This document shows, piece by piece, positions 34,353-44,685 of a DNA stretch of 64,000 nt. Under the pieces are notes generated by a model. The model searched no databases. It had not been told where the DNA came from and saw nothing but the letters and a program-made list of their open reading frames with translations. This stretch comes from an uncultured Clostridia bacterium. GTDB taxonomy: Bacteria > Bacillota > Clostridia > TANB77 > CAG-508. The translations under genes and the position numbers were made by a program. Location: NCBI GenBank assembly GCA_947630185.1, contig CANRGT010000007.1:1-64000 (forward strand), written 5' to 3'. Within the stretch, counting starts at the first letter, position 1; the number at the start of each line of letters is the position of its first letter.

Positions 34353-35300
34353 ATGATAGAATTTGAAAAGCCAAACATTAAATGCTTAGAAATGGACGAA
34401 GAAAAGAACTATGCAAAATTTGTATGTGAACCATTAGAAAGAGGATACGGAATTACAATAGGAAATTCTTTAAGAAGAATTTTATTATCTTCACTACCAG
34501 GAAGTGCAATTACAAGTGTAAAAATTGATGGAGTATTACATGAATTTGCTACAATTCCAAATGTAGTAGAAGATGTACCAGAAATCATCATTAACTTAAA
34601 AGGTGTTAGCTTAAAACAAGAGGATGTTGAAGAAAAAACATTAAGAATAGATTTTAAAGGACCTGGGGAAGTTAAAGCTGGTGACATCATAACAGATGGC
34701 ACAATAGAAGTTTTAAACCCAGACTTACATATAGCAACTGTTGCAGAAGGTGGACATTTAGTTATGGAACTAACTGCTAACAAAGGTAGAGGTTATAATA
34801 ATGCTGAAAAGAATAAAAAACCAGACCAAGCTTTAGGTGTACTTCCAATAGATTCTATTTATACACCTGTTAAGAAAGTAAATTACGCAGTAGAAAATAC
34901 TAGAGTTGGACAAATGGTAGATTATGACAAACTAACAATAGAAGTTTGGACAAATGGTTCTTTAACACCAGACGAAGCTTTAAGTTTAGCAGCAAAAGTT
35001 ATGACAGGTCACTTAGAATTATTCATTGACCTATCAGAAGCAACAAAAAATACTCAAGTAATGGTTGAAAAAGAAGAATCTAAGAAAGAAAAAGTTCTTG
35101 AAATGTCAATTGAAGACTTAGAATTATCAGTAAGATCATTCAATTGCTTAAAGAGAGCTAACATTTCAACAGTAGAAGATTTAACTAACAAGACTGAAGA
35201 CGAAATGATGAAAGTAAGAAATCTTGGTAAAAAATCTTTAGATGAAGTAACAAATAAATTACATTCATTAGGATTAGACTTTGCTAGAGAAGAAGAATAA
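34353..35300 (+). CDS. rpoA: RNA polymerase subunit alpha
   Basis: [43 protein letters not shown]. Confidence 0.98.
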   Translation: MIEFEKPNIKCLEMDEEKNYAKFVCEPLERGYGITIGNSLRRILLSSLPGSAITSVKIDGVLHEFATIPNVVEDVPEIIINLKGVSLKQEDVEEKTLRIDFKGPGEVKAGDIITDGTIEVLNPDLHIATVAEGGHLVMELTANKGRGYNNAEKNKKPDQALGVLPIDSIYTPVKKVNYAVENTRVGQMVDYDKLTIEVWTNGSLTPDEALSLAAKVMTGHLELFIDLSEATKNTQVMVEKEESKKEKVLEMSIEDLELSVRSFNCLKRANISTVEDLTNKTEDEMMKVRNLGKKSLDEVTNKLHSLGLDFAREEE

Positions 35301-35377
35301 TCTCATATATATAAAATAAGTGATAAATTTAAATTTGTCACGAATAAGCTTAAATGCATATAAAGGAGGGAAATAAA

Positions 35378-35902
35378 TTGGCTACAGATAGAAAATTAGG
35401 CAGAACAACAGATATTAGATTAGCAATGCTTAAAACATTAACAACAGATTTAATATTACATGGCAAAATTGAAACAACAGAGGCTAGAGCTAAAGAAGTT
35501 AAAGCAATTGCAGATAGTATAATTGCATTAGCTGTAAAAGAAAAAGACAATTTTGAAATGGTAGATGTTAAAGTTTCTAAAGCAAAACTAGATAGCAAGG
35601 GAAATAAAGTAACAGAACTTGCAAAAAGTAAAAATGGTAAAGAATATTTAAAAGTAGTAAAAGAAGTAACTACTGAAAAAAGACAAAAAGATATGCCATC
35701 TAGATTAAATGCTAGAAGAAAAATGATGAAAACTATCAACAAAGTAAAAGATAGTGAAGGAAATAACATAGACTTAACTGCAAAACTATTTAATGAAATA
35801 GCTCCACAATATGAAGGAAGAGTAGGAGGCTATACAAGCATCCTAAAGAAAGGTCCAAGAAAAGGAGATAACGCAGAAGTAGTTATTTTAAAACTAGTTT
35901 AG
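35378..35902 (+). CDS. rplQ: 50S ribosomal protein L17
   Basis: RKLGRTTDIRLAMLKTLTTDLILHGKIETTEARAKEVK; TTG start after AAAGGAGGG. Confidence 0.95.
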   Translation: MATDRKLGRTTDIRLAMLKTLTTDLILHGKIETTEARAKEVKAIADSIIALAVKEKDNFEMVDVKVSKAKLDSKGNKVTELAKSKNGKEYLKVVKEVTTEKRQKDMPSRLNARRKMMKTINKVKDSEGNNIDLTAKLFNEIAPQYEGRVGGYTSILKKGPRKGDNAEVVILKLV

Positions 35903-35950
35903 AATTTGCTCGAAATATTATTGTATAAAAGCAAATAGGAGAGTGTAAAT

Positions 35951-36199
35951 ATGGAAATAGCAAAATATATTGTATTTGGTATATATAGTATTATATGTAT
36001 CGCATTAATTATTTTAGTAACTATACAAAATAAAGAAAAATCAGGAGCATCTGGAACAATTACAGGTTCTTCAACCAATAATTTTTATGAGCAAAATAAA
36101 GGAAGAACGAAGGAAGGCAAGCTAAAAAGATGGACAATTACTTTAGGTGTTTTGTTTGTTGTATTAGCAGTTGCCTTAGGAATTCTATATTTAGTATAA
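35951..36199 (+). CDS. secG: Preprotein translocase subunit SecG
   Basis: Two TM; IILVTIQNKEKSGASGTITGSS. Confidence 0.85.
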   Translation: MEIAKYIVFGIYSIICIALIILVTIQNKEKSGASGTITGSSTNNFYEQNKGRTKEGKLKRWTITLGVLFVVLAVALGILYLV

Positions 36200-36260
36200 A
36201 AAGTAGTAATAAAAGTGGCAGGAAGTTTTTTCTGTCATTTTTTTTATTTAAGGTTATCTT

Positions 36261-36424
36261 CTTTTAAAAATATAGTAATTCTTCGCACCTTGTTGTCGCA
36301 GCCACAATATGTAATAAATTTAGCAATTTATTACATAATATAAGTAGGCTGCTCCAAGCGCACTTCGCTTATGCTTCGTTTGGAACTGCTTAAGCGGTGC
36401 TTCAAAATACTATATTTTTAAAAG
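36261..36424. repeat. Structured intergenic element, copy 2
   Basis: Terminal inverted repeat cttttaaaaatatagta/tactatatttttaaaag, inner stem GCAGCC/GGCTGC, core shared with 31086-31220. Confidence 0.7.
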
Positions 36425-36478
36425 TTATAAATAATTTAATAAAAAATGACAGAAAAAATTTGCTTGAGAGGATGAAAG

Positions 36479-38476
36479 ATGAAAAAGGATTATAAAAGAG
36501 TATTTAAGGAAAAAAATAATTTTTCTAAAAGAAATGCTATAAATAAAAATAAAATTGTAAATCAAGAAGATTTACAAAATACAAGAATAGTAGGAGTTTT
36601 TCAAAAGAGTAGAAACTTCGGTTTTGTTGTGCCTGACGGAAAAAAAGTAACAACTGATATTTATATACCAAAAAAAGAATGTAAAAAAGTAAAAAATAGA
36701 CAAAAGGTAGTAGTAGAAATTACAAAGACTAGTATTTACGGCAAAAAAGCAGAAGGAAGAATAGTAGAAGTTATTGGAAATATTGATGAAGCAGGTGTAG
36801 ACCTTTTATCATTAGTAAAAGAATATGACTTACCATATGAATTTCCAGAACCAGTGCTTCAAGAAGCAAAGGCAATAAAGCCAGAAATAGCAAAAAAAGA
36901 TATTCCAAAAAGATTAGATTTAAGAGATAAAGAAATTTTTACAATAGATGGAGAAGATGCAAAGGACTTAGATGATGCAGTTGCAGTAGAAAAATTGAAA
37001 AACGGAAATTATTTATTGAATGTATCTATTGCAGATGTAAGTTACTATGTTAAAGAAGGCTCAAAAATAGATAAAGAAGCAATATTAAGAGGAACCAGTA
37101 TATATATGCTAGATAGAGTAATACCAATGCTTCCAAAAGAATTATCTAATGGAATTTGTAGCTTAAATCAAAATGAAGATAGGTTTGCTATTACTGTTTT
37201 AATGGAAATAGATAAAAACGGAAATGTAGTTTCATCAGATGTGCAGAAAAGTATAATAAATGTAACAAGAAGAATGAGCTACAAAGAAGTACAAGCTATA
37301 TTAAATGAGATACAAAGTAGCAGTGAGGAAAAACAAAAAATAGATAAAGAAGAGAAAAAATCACAAGAAAAAGGCAAAAAAGATGAAATTGAAAAAGAGC
37401 AACTAGAAGAACAAAATGTAGAAGAATTATATGGAAAAAAAGAAAAACAAAAGCTATTAAAAGAATGTGTTAGTTATATACCTCATTTTGAGAGAATGGC
37501 AGAGCTTGCTAAAATTTTAAAAAATAAAAGAAATCAGGCAGGTAGCTTAAACTTAGACATACCAGAAAGCAAAATAATATTAGATGAAAATGGTGTTGCA
37601 ATAGATGTTAAAAAATATGAATTATATTTTTCAAATGAAATAATAGAACAGTTCATGTTAACAGCAAACGAAACTGTTGCTGAAAAATATAATTGGCTAG
37701 AACTACCATTTATTTATCGTGTCCATGAAGTTCCAGACATTGATAAAGTAAAAGAATTAAATCAATTTTTATGGAATTTAGGTTATAGAATAAAGATAAC
37801 ACAGGATACTGTTCATCCAACTGCATTTGCAGAAGTTATAAATTCTGTAAAGGGAAAGCCAGAAGAAAGAGTAGTTTCTAATCTGATTCTTCGCACTTTA
37901 AAAATAGCTAGGTATGAGAGTGAGAATAAAGGACACTTTGGAATAGCAAGTAAGTATTATTGCCACTTCACATCACCAATTAGAAGATATCCAGATTTAT
38001 TTATACATCGTATGATTTCTATGTTTTTAGAAACAAATTATCAAATAAAAGAAAATCAGCTTGAAAAATATTATAGCCAAGCAACTAGGTATGCAGAAAG
38101 TTCCTCAGAATGTGAGAGAATAGCACAAAAGGTAGAAAGAGATGCAGATGATATGAAGAAGGCAGAATATATGCAAAGTAAAATAGGCGAAGAATATGAT
38201 GGAATAATATCAAGTGTAACTTCATTTGGAATTTTTGTAGAATTAGAAAATACAGTGGAAGGACTAATTAGGTTTGAAGATTTAGGAGATGAATACTTTT
38301 TCTATGATGAACAAAAGAAGATTTTACGAGGAGAAAGAACGAATAAGGTATATAAAATCGGAGATAAAATAAGAATAAAAGTAAAGTATGCGGACAAGCT
38401 TTCTAGAAAGATTGATTTTAGAATTTGTGAAAAGAAAGACAAAAAGAAAATAGAATACGAATGCGAGGAAAATTAG
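36479..38476 (+). CDS. rnr: Ribonuclease R
   Basis: RLDLRDKEIFTIDGEDAKDLDDAVAVEKL; GHFGIASKYYCHFTSPIRRYPDLFIHR. Confidence 0.95.
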   Translation: MKKDYKRVFKEKNNFSKRNAINKNKIVNQEDLQNTRIVGVFQKSRNFGFVVPDGKKVTTDIYIPKKECKKVKNRQKVVVEITKTSIYGKKAEGRIVEVIGNIDEAGVDLLSLVKEYDLPYEFPEPVLQEAKAIKPEIAKKDIPKRLDLRDKEIFTIDGEDAKDLDDAVAVEKLKNGNYLLNVSIADVSYYVKEGSKIDKEAILRGTSIYMLDRVIPMLPKELSNGICSLNQNEDRFAITVLMEIDKNGNVVSSDVQKSIINVTRRMSYKEVQAILNEIQSSSEEKQKIDKEEKKSQEKGKKDEIEKEQLEEQNVEELYGKKEKQKLLKECVSYIPHFERMAELAKILKNKRNQAGSLNLDIPESKIILDENGVAIDVKKYELYFSNEIIEQFMLTANETVAEKYNWLELPFIYRVHEVPDIDKVKELNQFLWNLGYRIKITQDTVHPTAFAEVINSVKGKPEERVVSNLILRTLKIARYESENKGHFGIASKYYCHFTSPIRRYPDLFIHRMISMFLETNYQIKENQLEKYYSQATRYAESSSECERIAQKVERDADDMKKAEYMQSKIGEEYDGIISSVTSFGIFVELENTVEGLIRFEDLGDEYFFYDEQKKILRGERTNKVYKIGDKIRIKVKYADKLSRKIDFRICEKKDKKKIEYECEEN

Positions 38477-38541
38477 ATAAATAGCAATTATGAGCAAAAA
38501 CTGTCGAAAATTTAAAAGTTTTTGCTCTACAGAGCAAAAAC

Positions 38542-39798
38542 TTGACAAAAATAAAAGATAGAAGTATAATTATATTGGTGATGAAAATGGAAACAAAAAC
38601 AATCTATCGTGAAGAATATATGAAAAAATTACAAAATTATAAAGATAAAAAAATAATAAAAGTATTAACAGGAATAAGAAGAGCAGGAAAGTCAACTATT
38701 TTAGAAGAATTTAGAAAAGAACTTATTAAAAATGGTGTATCTAAGAAAAATATAATAGCAATAAATTTTGAGGATAATAACAATAAAGAATTATTAGATG
38801 CTCAAAAATTACATGATTTTATTATTAAAAATACGGATCCAAAATGCCAAAATTATATATTTTTAGATGAAATACAAAATGTAGATGGATTTCAAAAATG
38901 TGTAGATAGTTTATTTTTAAGAAACTATTTAGATATTTATATAACAGGTTCAAATTCATATATGCTATCAGGTGAGCTTGCAACTTTTCTAACAGGAAGA
39001 TATATACAAATTCATGTATTACCGCTATCTTTTAAGGAGTATATAACCTACTATGGCGAAAATGATGAATTAAAAAAATATAATGAATATGCTATATATG
39101 GTGGATTTCCTTACTTAATTAACTTAGAAAAAACAGAGGAAAAGATGCAATATCTTGATAGTATTTATAATACTGTAATAATTAAAGATGTCATAAATAG
39201 AAAAGAAGTAAACGATGTTTTAATACTTGAAGATATATGCAGATTTCTATTTGATAACGTAGGTTCATATGTGTCTACAAAAAAAATAAGCGACACACTT
39301 GCATCAGCTGGAAGAAAAAACTCAGTGCATACAGTGGAAGAATATCTAAATGCCTTATTAGAAAGTTATATTATATATAAAGTAAATAGATTTGATATAA
39401 AAGGAAAACAATTATTAAAAACACAAGAGAAATATTACTTATCTGATATGGGATTAAGAACATATTTATTAGGAAAAAATTACTCTAAGGACTTAGGTCA
39501 TATTTTGGAAAACATAATATTTTTAGAATTAAAAAGAAGAGGCTATAGAATTTTTATAGGAAAAAACGATAACAGTGAAGTAGACTTTATAGTAGAAAAT
39601 GAAGATGATTATATATATATACAAGTAGCTTTATCTGTTAGAGATGAACAAACACTTATGAGAGAACTAAGACCACTTGAAACAATACCAGATCATTATA
39701 AAAAGTATATTATAACCTTAGATTATGATACTAACAATTATAATGGAATTAAGCAAATTAGTGCATTGGATTTTCTAACAGATAGATGTAAATTATAA
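38542..39798 (+). CDS. AAA ATPase, AAA_14/DUF4143 type
   Basis: KIIKVLTGIRRAGKSTILEEF ... IYFLDEIQNVDGFQ-type motif ... VDFIVE. Confidence 0.8.
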   Translation: MTKIKDRSIIILVMKMETKTIYREEYMKKLQNYKDKKIIKVLTGIRRAGKSTILEEFRKELIKNGVSKKNIIAINFEDNNNKELLDAQKLHDFIIKNTDPKCQNYIFLDEIQNVDGFQKCVDSLFLRNYLDIYITGSNSYMLSGELATFLTGRYIQIHVLPLSFKEYITYYGENDELKKYNEYAIYGGFPYLINLEKTEEKMQYLDSIYNTVIIKDVINRKEVNDVLILEDICRFLFDNVGSYVSTKKISDTLASAGRKNSVHTVEEYLNALLESYIIYKVNRFDIKGKQLLKTQEKYYLSDMGLRTYLLGKNYSKDLGHILENIIFLELKRRGYRIFIGKNDNSEVDFIVENEDDYIYIQVALSVRDEQTLMRELRPLETIPDHYKKYIITLDYDTNNYNGIKQISALDFLTDRCKL

Positions 39799-39938
39799 AT
39801 TTGAAAATAGTTACAAATCATAGATATATGGTAAAAGAAACGAAATAACATTATATTGTACAAAAAATTTGTCAATTTAAATATTAAATGCAATTGTACT
39901 AAAAATTTAGTTAAAATTAAAAAAAAAACTCATAATTA

Positions 39939-39967
39939 TTGACTTTTAGAAATATAATCCATATAAT
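39939..39967 (+). promoter_or_regulatory. Sigma-A-like promoter for micro-ORF
   Basis: TTGACT 39939-39944, 17-nt spacer, TATAAT 39962-39967. Confidence 0.6.
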
Positions 39968-40014
39968 ATAGTAGTAAGATATATTATAAATGTATCTTAA
40001 AAGGAGGAGTAAAT

Positions 40015-40062
40015 ATGTTTGTTGATTGGATGGAAAGAGTATCTTTAGACGGAAAAGAATAA
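40015..40062 (+). CDS. Putative 15-aa micro-ORF MFVDWMERVSLDGKE
   Basis: Strong SD AAGGAGGAGT 5 nt before ATG, own promoter, terminator immediately downstream. Confidence 0.5.
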   Translation: MFVDWMERVSLDGKE

Positions 40063-40070
40063 AATAAATA

Positions 40071-40097
40071 AAAGACGGTTATACCGTCTTTATTTTT
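40071..40097. terminator. Bidirectional intrinsic terminator
   Basis: aaagacggt-tat-accgtcttt stem followed by T-rich tract. Confidence 0.85.
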
Positions 40098-41086
40098 GGA
40101 TTTAAGATTTTATTACTTTTTTCTTTATTTTTCTTTTCTTTTTTTAAATCTTTTTGTCTTATTAAACACCAGTAATTATATACGTAAATAGTATTTGTAT
40201 AATATTTGTCACTACAATCTTTGTTTTGGAGACATATGATTGGTGCTAATAGTTTTATAGTACTAATAAAAAATTGATGCAAAGATTGATATATATATTT
40301 AGAACCTGCACTTTGACTAGCAATATACATAGAGATATATTCTAAATTATTAAGAACGTCGCTTACTAGATTTACAAATTTAAATGGCATGGTTGTATTC
40401 CCTAATATAAAAAGTTTAGTAGCATCTTCATCAGAATATGTTTTTTGGGCTACATCATCATAAGATTTTTTTGAAACATTTAGTTCCAAATATCTAAAAT
40501 ATATTTGCTGTATTTCTGAAGAATTTATTATAGATTTTACTTTAACTAAATCTTCATCTTTTTGATTTAAGAGAGTAGATAATTCATTTTTGTCAAAATA
40601 TTTAAAGGTTTGTGGTTTCATGGTATCAAAATTAAAAACAGAATTTAATTCTGATGCAAGAATTACATTACCTAAAATGGTACATTTATGTAGTAAATCT
40701 TGGGCAACGATTTTACTAATCTCTGCACCCTTTTCTTGTTGCTTTCTAGAAACACTTTTATCAAATTGATATACTGCCCATATTGCTGTAATTATTAAAC
40801 TAATTATACTAATGCAAGAAAACCAATTTTGAAAAGTAATATTATAAAGCAATATGTGTTGCTGAACCATATTTCCATCTTGCATAATTGTCTCTCTAGG
40901 GAGAAAAGTGAAACAAATACATAATGTAAAAAATAATAATATTATAATTATAAATCTAATAAAATGTTCTTTTATATATTCAACAGTGTTGTAGAAAAAG
41001 TCTCTAATTTTATTCATATTACTTGCTCCTTTATTATGATAGAAACAATATACCATATTTTTACAAAAAATACAATAATTTTCCAT
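40079..41086 (-). CDS. Hypothetical membrane protein (two N-terminal TM)
   Basis: 335-aa ORF; likely starts at an internal Met (MNKIRDFFYNTVEYIKEHF). Confidence 0.6.
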   Translation of the reverse strand: MENYCIFCKNMVYCFYHNKGASNMNKIRDFFYNTVEYIKEHFIRFIIIILLFFTLCICFTFLPRETIMQDGNMVQQHILLYNITFQNWFSCISIISLIITAIWAVYQFDKSVSRKQQEKGAEISKIVAQDLLHKCTILGNVILASELNSVFNFDTMKPQTFKYFDKNELSTLLNQKDEDLVKVKSIINSSEIQQIYFRYLELNVSKKSYDDVAQKTYSDEDATKLFILGNTTMPFKFVNLVSDVLNNLEYISMYIASQSAGSKYIYQSLHQFFISTIKLLAPIICLQNKDCSDKYYTNTIYVYNYWCLIRQKDLKKEKKNKEKSNKILNPKIKTV

Positions 41087-41295
41087 TTATTTTAAACTAA
41101 GATTGTTGAGAATCTTCTATTGTGCAAATATAATATGAAGTTTTAAAATTTTAAATAATATTTAAGATGAAGAAAGTTTATGTAATTACAAATAAAAAGT
41201 TACAAATTAAACAAAAACTTAAATTGTAACTTTATAAAAAATTTTATAACTTTAGTTATAGTGTAAAATATAAACAATAAATTTAATATGGTACT

Positions 41296-41469
41296 TTATT
41301 TCATAGAATACACTATAGTAGGCACAAAAAGAGCAATGGCAGAAAGAACAATTAAAATAATTCCACCAACTTTGTTATTATTAGAATAAATTTCATATAA
41401 ACCATAAGATGCACTTTCTAAGCAAGCAGAAATAGAAAATATGATAAGTAAAATAATTGGAACAGACAT
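41296..41469 (-). CDS. 57-aa two-TM protein, paralog of 44686-44859
   Basis: MSVPIILLIIFSISACLESASYGLYEIYSNNNKVGGIILIVLSAIALFVPTIVYSMK; SD-like ggagg upstream on minus strand. Confidence 0.75.
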   Translation of the reverse strand: MSVPIILLIIFSISACLESASYGLYEIYSNNNKVGGIILIVLSAIALFVPTIVYSMK

Positions 41470-41546
41470 AAATAAACCTCCGTATATAACATAATTTATA
41501 TATATTAATTTTATAGTTACAATTCACAGTTTAAAATACAATTATA

Positions 41547-41629
41547 ATTAGGTACCAATTAGCAAGAAATTAGACCTTACTTTAACTTCTGTATTTACAT
41601 TAAAAAACGCATTATCAAAATTATCTAAT
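41547..41629 (-). pseudogene. Truncated 3' end of a gerKC-like gene
   Basis: Near-identical to the 3' end of the GerKC-like CDS at 44901. Confidence 0.8.
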
Positions 41630-42005
41630 TAACGAAAAACATATCAAATGTCGAATTTACTCGAAGTTTGACGAACGATTTTTCTTGCTATTTAGTAAAT
41701 TGTGTGGTTTAATAATATAAATTGCAGTTTGCAATAAGTTATTTATTTTTAATATTTATATTTAAGTTTATTTAAAAATCATTTTAATTTATTTTAGATT
41801 TAAAAAGAGCTTTTAATCAAAAAAAGAAAATTAAATTTATTCTTAAAAGAAAAAATCCAAAGTAAAAATTTAAAATCTTAAAAATTTATTCTTTAAAGAA
41901 AAATCCAAAAGAAATGTGAAAATAAAAAAATGGAAGGAGGCAGTAGTTAAAATTATATATTGCAAATTAGCAGTTTAATATAATAAGGAAAGAGAGGAAA
42001 AATAT

Positions 42006-42833
42006 TTGAGCGAAAAGAAATTATTATCTCCAAAAATAGATGTAGTATTTCAAGTATTATTTGGAGAAGTAGGAAGCGAAAGAATAACCAAAAGATTTTT
42101 AGAAAGCATTTTAGAACAAAAGATAGATAGTATAGATTTAAGCAAAAATCAAATATTAAGAAGAGAGAAGGTATTAGACAAGCTAGGAATATTAGATGTA
42201 ATAGCAACAATAAATGGAAAAGAAAAATGTAATATAGAGATGCAGTTAGAGTCAGAAACGACAATAAAAGAAAGAATACTATACTATTGGAGCAGAGTAT
42301 ATAGTAGGCAAATAAAAAAAGGAAATAAGTATGAAAATTTACAAAAAACGATAGTAATATTAATAGCAGATTTTAAAGTAGAAGGATTAGAAGAGTTAGA
42401 ATACATAACAAAATGGAAAATAATAGAAGAAAAAAATCGAAAGTTAATATTGACAGATAAGTTAGAGTTGGTTATAATTGAGTTGCCAAAGATAATAGAG
42501 GATGAGGCAAGAAGTGAGCTAATAGACTGGTTATCATTTTTGGAAAATCCTAAATCGGAGAGGGTGAAGGAAAAAATGAAAGAAAATGAAGAACTAAATG
42601 AAGCAGTAAATAAGCTAGAAGAAATGAGCGAAGATGAATATCTAGAAAGAATAGCAGACTTAAGGGAAAAGAAGATATTAGATGAAAATAGTAGGTTAAG
42701 TGAAAGTTATAACAAGGGAATAAAAGAAGCAAAATTAGAAGATGCAAAGAAAATGTTAGAAAAAAATATTCCTTTAGAGACAATAATAGAAATTACAGGA
42801 TTAAGCAAAGAAGAAATTATTAAAAATAAATAG
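42006..42833 (+). CDS. PD-(D/E)XK nuclease / Rpn-transposase family protein
   Basis: KIDVVFQVLFGE...ILDVIATINGKEKCNIEMQLESE...KGIKEAKLEDAKKMLEKNIPLETIIEITGLSKEEI. Confidence 0.8.
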   Translation: MSEKKLLSPKIDVVFQVLFGEVGSERITKRFLESILEQKIDSIDLSKNQILRREKVLDKLGILDVIATINGKEKCNIEMQLESETTIKERILYYWSRVYSRQIKKGNKYENLQKTIVILIADFKVEGLEELEYITKWKIIEEKNRKLILTDKLELVIIELPKIIEDEARSELIDWLSFLENPKSERVKEKMKENEELNEAVNKLEEMSEDEYLERIADLREKKILDENSRLSESYNKGIKEAKLEDAKKMLEKNIPLETIIEITGLSKEEIIKNK

Positions 42834-43057
42834 ATTAAACAGATAAAATCACTTAAATTTATTGACAAAAATAATAAGTTATATTATAAATTAATTGTAT
42901 ACATGAGTGCGAAAATAATTGAATTGACGAATAGAATAAAAAATAACACTCATAATACTAAGTAAGAAAAAAAGATAGATAATATGAAATATTTTAACTT
43001 ATAATAAGTAGCTATGTAAAAATTGTAAAATATTATCTAAAAGAAGGAGGAGAACAC

Positions 43058-44593
43058 ATGAAAACTAAAAACGCTTGTGGCTCTAGAGAGAGAGAGAGAG
43101 AGAGAGAGAGCCGTAATTTAGGAAAAATAGAAGAAAGGGAAGGTTTATATAGCAAAAATAGACCGTTATTTATATGCACTACAAAGCTTACACAAGGCAA
43201 AAGTGTAAATGATAATGCAAGTAATATACTAAAAATGCAAAGTATTAGAAAAAATAATAGCATGAGAAGTACATTAAATGCAGTGTCAGGAATAACACTA
43301 ATAGCCTTAGTAGTAACAATTGTAGTGCTTTTGATTTTGGCATCAGTAAGTATAACGGTTGTGTTTGGAGATAATGGAATATTGCAATTAGCAAAAGAAG
43401 CAGGAGAGAAGACAAATGAGGCAGTAAAAAATGATAAAGAAAATATAGGGTATATGACAAGTTATATAAAATCATTAAGTTGGGACTCAAGCAAAGTAAC
43501 AGCAGTAACAACAAAAGATGGAGGAATAGTGCCAGTACCAAAAGGATTTGTAGGCTCTGAAATAGACGGAGAAAATACGATAAAAGATGGATTTGTAATA
43601 TATGAAATTCCAGAAGGGCGAAATTTAGACTGGCAAAAAGACGGAGATGAAAATAGGGAGAAAGATGGAATATTAGATATACAACAAGATTACAACCAAT
43701 TTGTATGGATACCAGCAGATGGTGTGAGTCTAGAATACAAGCAAGACCAAGAAACATGGAAAGATAAAACGTTGCAATATAATGAATATACAGATTGGAC
43801 AGATGAAGAAAGTGAAGAAGAACAGAAAATTGTAAAAAGAGAAGAAAGTGTAGCGAAATACGGAGGCTTTTATGTAGGAAGATATGAAGCAGGAGTTCCA
43901 GAAAGTAAAGATTATACATCTGAGACTAAATATCAAGATAAAGCAAATCAAGGAAATAGAAATAAATCAGCTGACCAAGTAGAAGAAAAAGATTTACCAG
44001 CATCAAGAAAAGGATTACAAGCATGGAACTATATAAGTCAAATAAATGCAAAAGAATTATCAAAGAAAATATATCAGAATAATGATTCAGTAACAAGTAG
44101 ACTAATAGACTCATACGCATGGGACACAATATGCACATGGTTAAGTAATGACGGAATAGATGTGTTAGATAGTACATCTTGGGGAAACAATCTATCAGCA
44201 GAAGATTATATGATTAGTGGATTATATGCGGTCTTTACTTATAATAACGGATGGAGTAATCCAATAAACTATAGTAGAACTAGTGAGAATTCATACTTTG
44301 AAATAAAAAGAGGAGTAGGATATGAACTAGCGACCGGAATAACAGAAAGAAACAAAGCAAAGAATATATACGACTTTGCGGGAAATATGTGGGAAATGAC
44401 AACAGAAGAAGGGAAACATAAAACACAAAATGATTTAATGCCAACAAAAACCTATAAAGTTGGGCGCGGAGGTGGATATTTAAGTGCATCTGGAAATATT
44501 TATCCTGCGAGTGCGCGTGCAGGCGATACAGATACCACGACCGCTGGTTACCGAGATGCTGGGTTCAGAATTGTACTTTATGTAAAAGAATAA
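43058..44593 (+). CDS. Type II/IV pseudopilin N-terminus fused to FGE/C-type-lectin-like domain; candidate DGR target protein
   Basis: SGITLIALVVTIVVLLILASVSITVVFGDNGIL...YGGFYVGRYEAG...NIYDFAGNMWEMTTE...VGRGGGYLSASG...GYRDAGFRIVL. Confidence 0.75.
   Translation: MKTKNACGSRERERERESRNLGKIEEREGLYSKNRPLFICTTKLTQGKSVNDNASNILKMQSIRKNNSMRSTLNAVSGITLIALVVTIVVLLILASVSITVVFGDNGILQLAKEAGEKTNEAVKNDKENIGYMTSYIKSLSWDSSKVTAVTTKDGGIVPVPKGFVGSEIDGENTIKDGFVIYEIPEGRNLDWQKDGDENREKDGILDIQQDYNQFVWIPADGVSLEYKQDQETWKDKTLQYNEYTDWTDEESEEEQKIVKREESVAKYGGFYVGRYEAGVPESKDYTSETKYQDKANQGNRNKSADQVEEKDLPASRKGLQAWNYISQINAKELSKKIYQNNDSVTSRLIDSYAWDTICTWLSNDGIDVLDSTSWGNNLSAEDYMISGLYAVFTYNNGWSNPINYSRTSENSYFEIKRGVGYELATGITERNKAKNIYDFAGNMWEMTTEEGKHKTQNDLMPTKTYKVGRGGGYLSASGNIYPASARAGDTDTTTAGYRDAGFRIVLYVKE
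43085..43110 (+). repeat. (AG)13 dinucleotide microsatellite inside ORF
   Basis: Uninterrupted agagag... tract encoding RERERERE. Confidence 0.95.
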
Positions 44594-44685
44594 CGTATAT
44601 TTTTTTCTAAAACATAATAAACGTAAGCAATCGATATGATTTTATTGATTGCTTACGATAAAATAAAATATAAGTAAATTCTAGT

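Noticed and set aside
43245-43919. 224-aa antisense ORF opposite the pilin-FGE gene, and other antisense ORFs such as 45419-45799, 62003-62635 and 35350-35769
   Set aside because: Leu/Ser/Phe-rich translations typical of the complement of AT-rich, Lys/Glu-rich genes; no SD or homology and they overlap clear CDSs.
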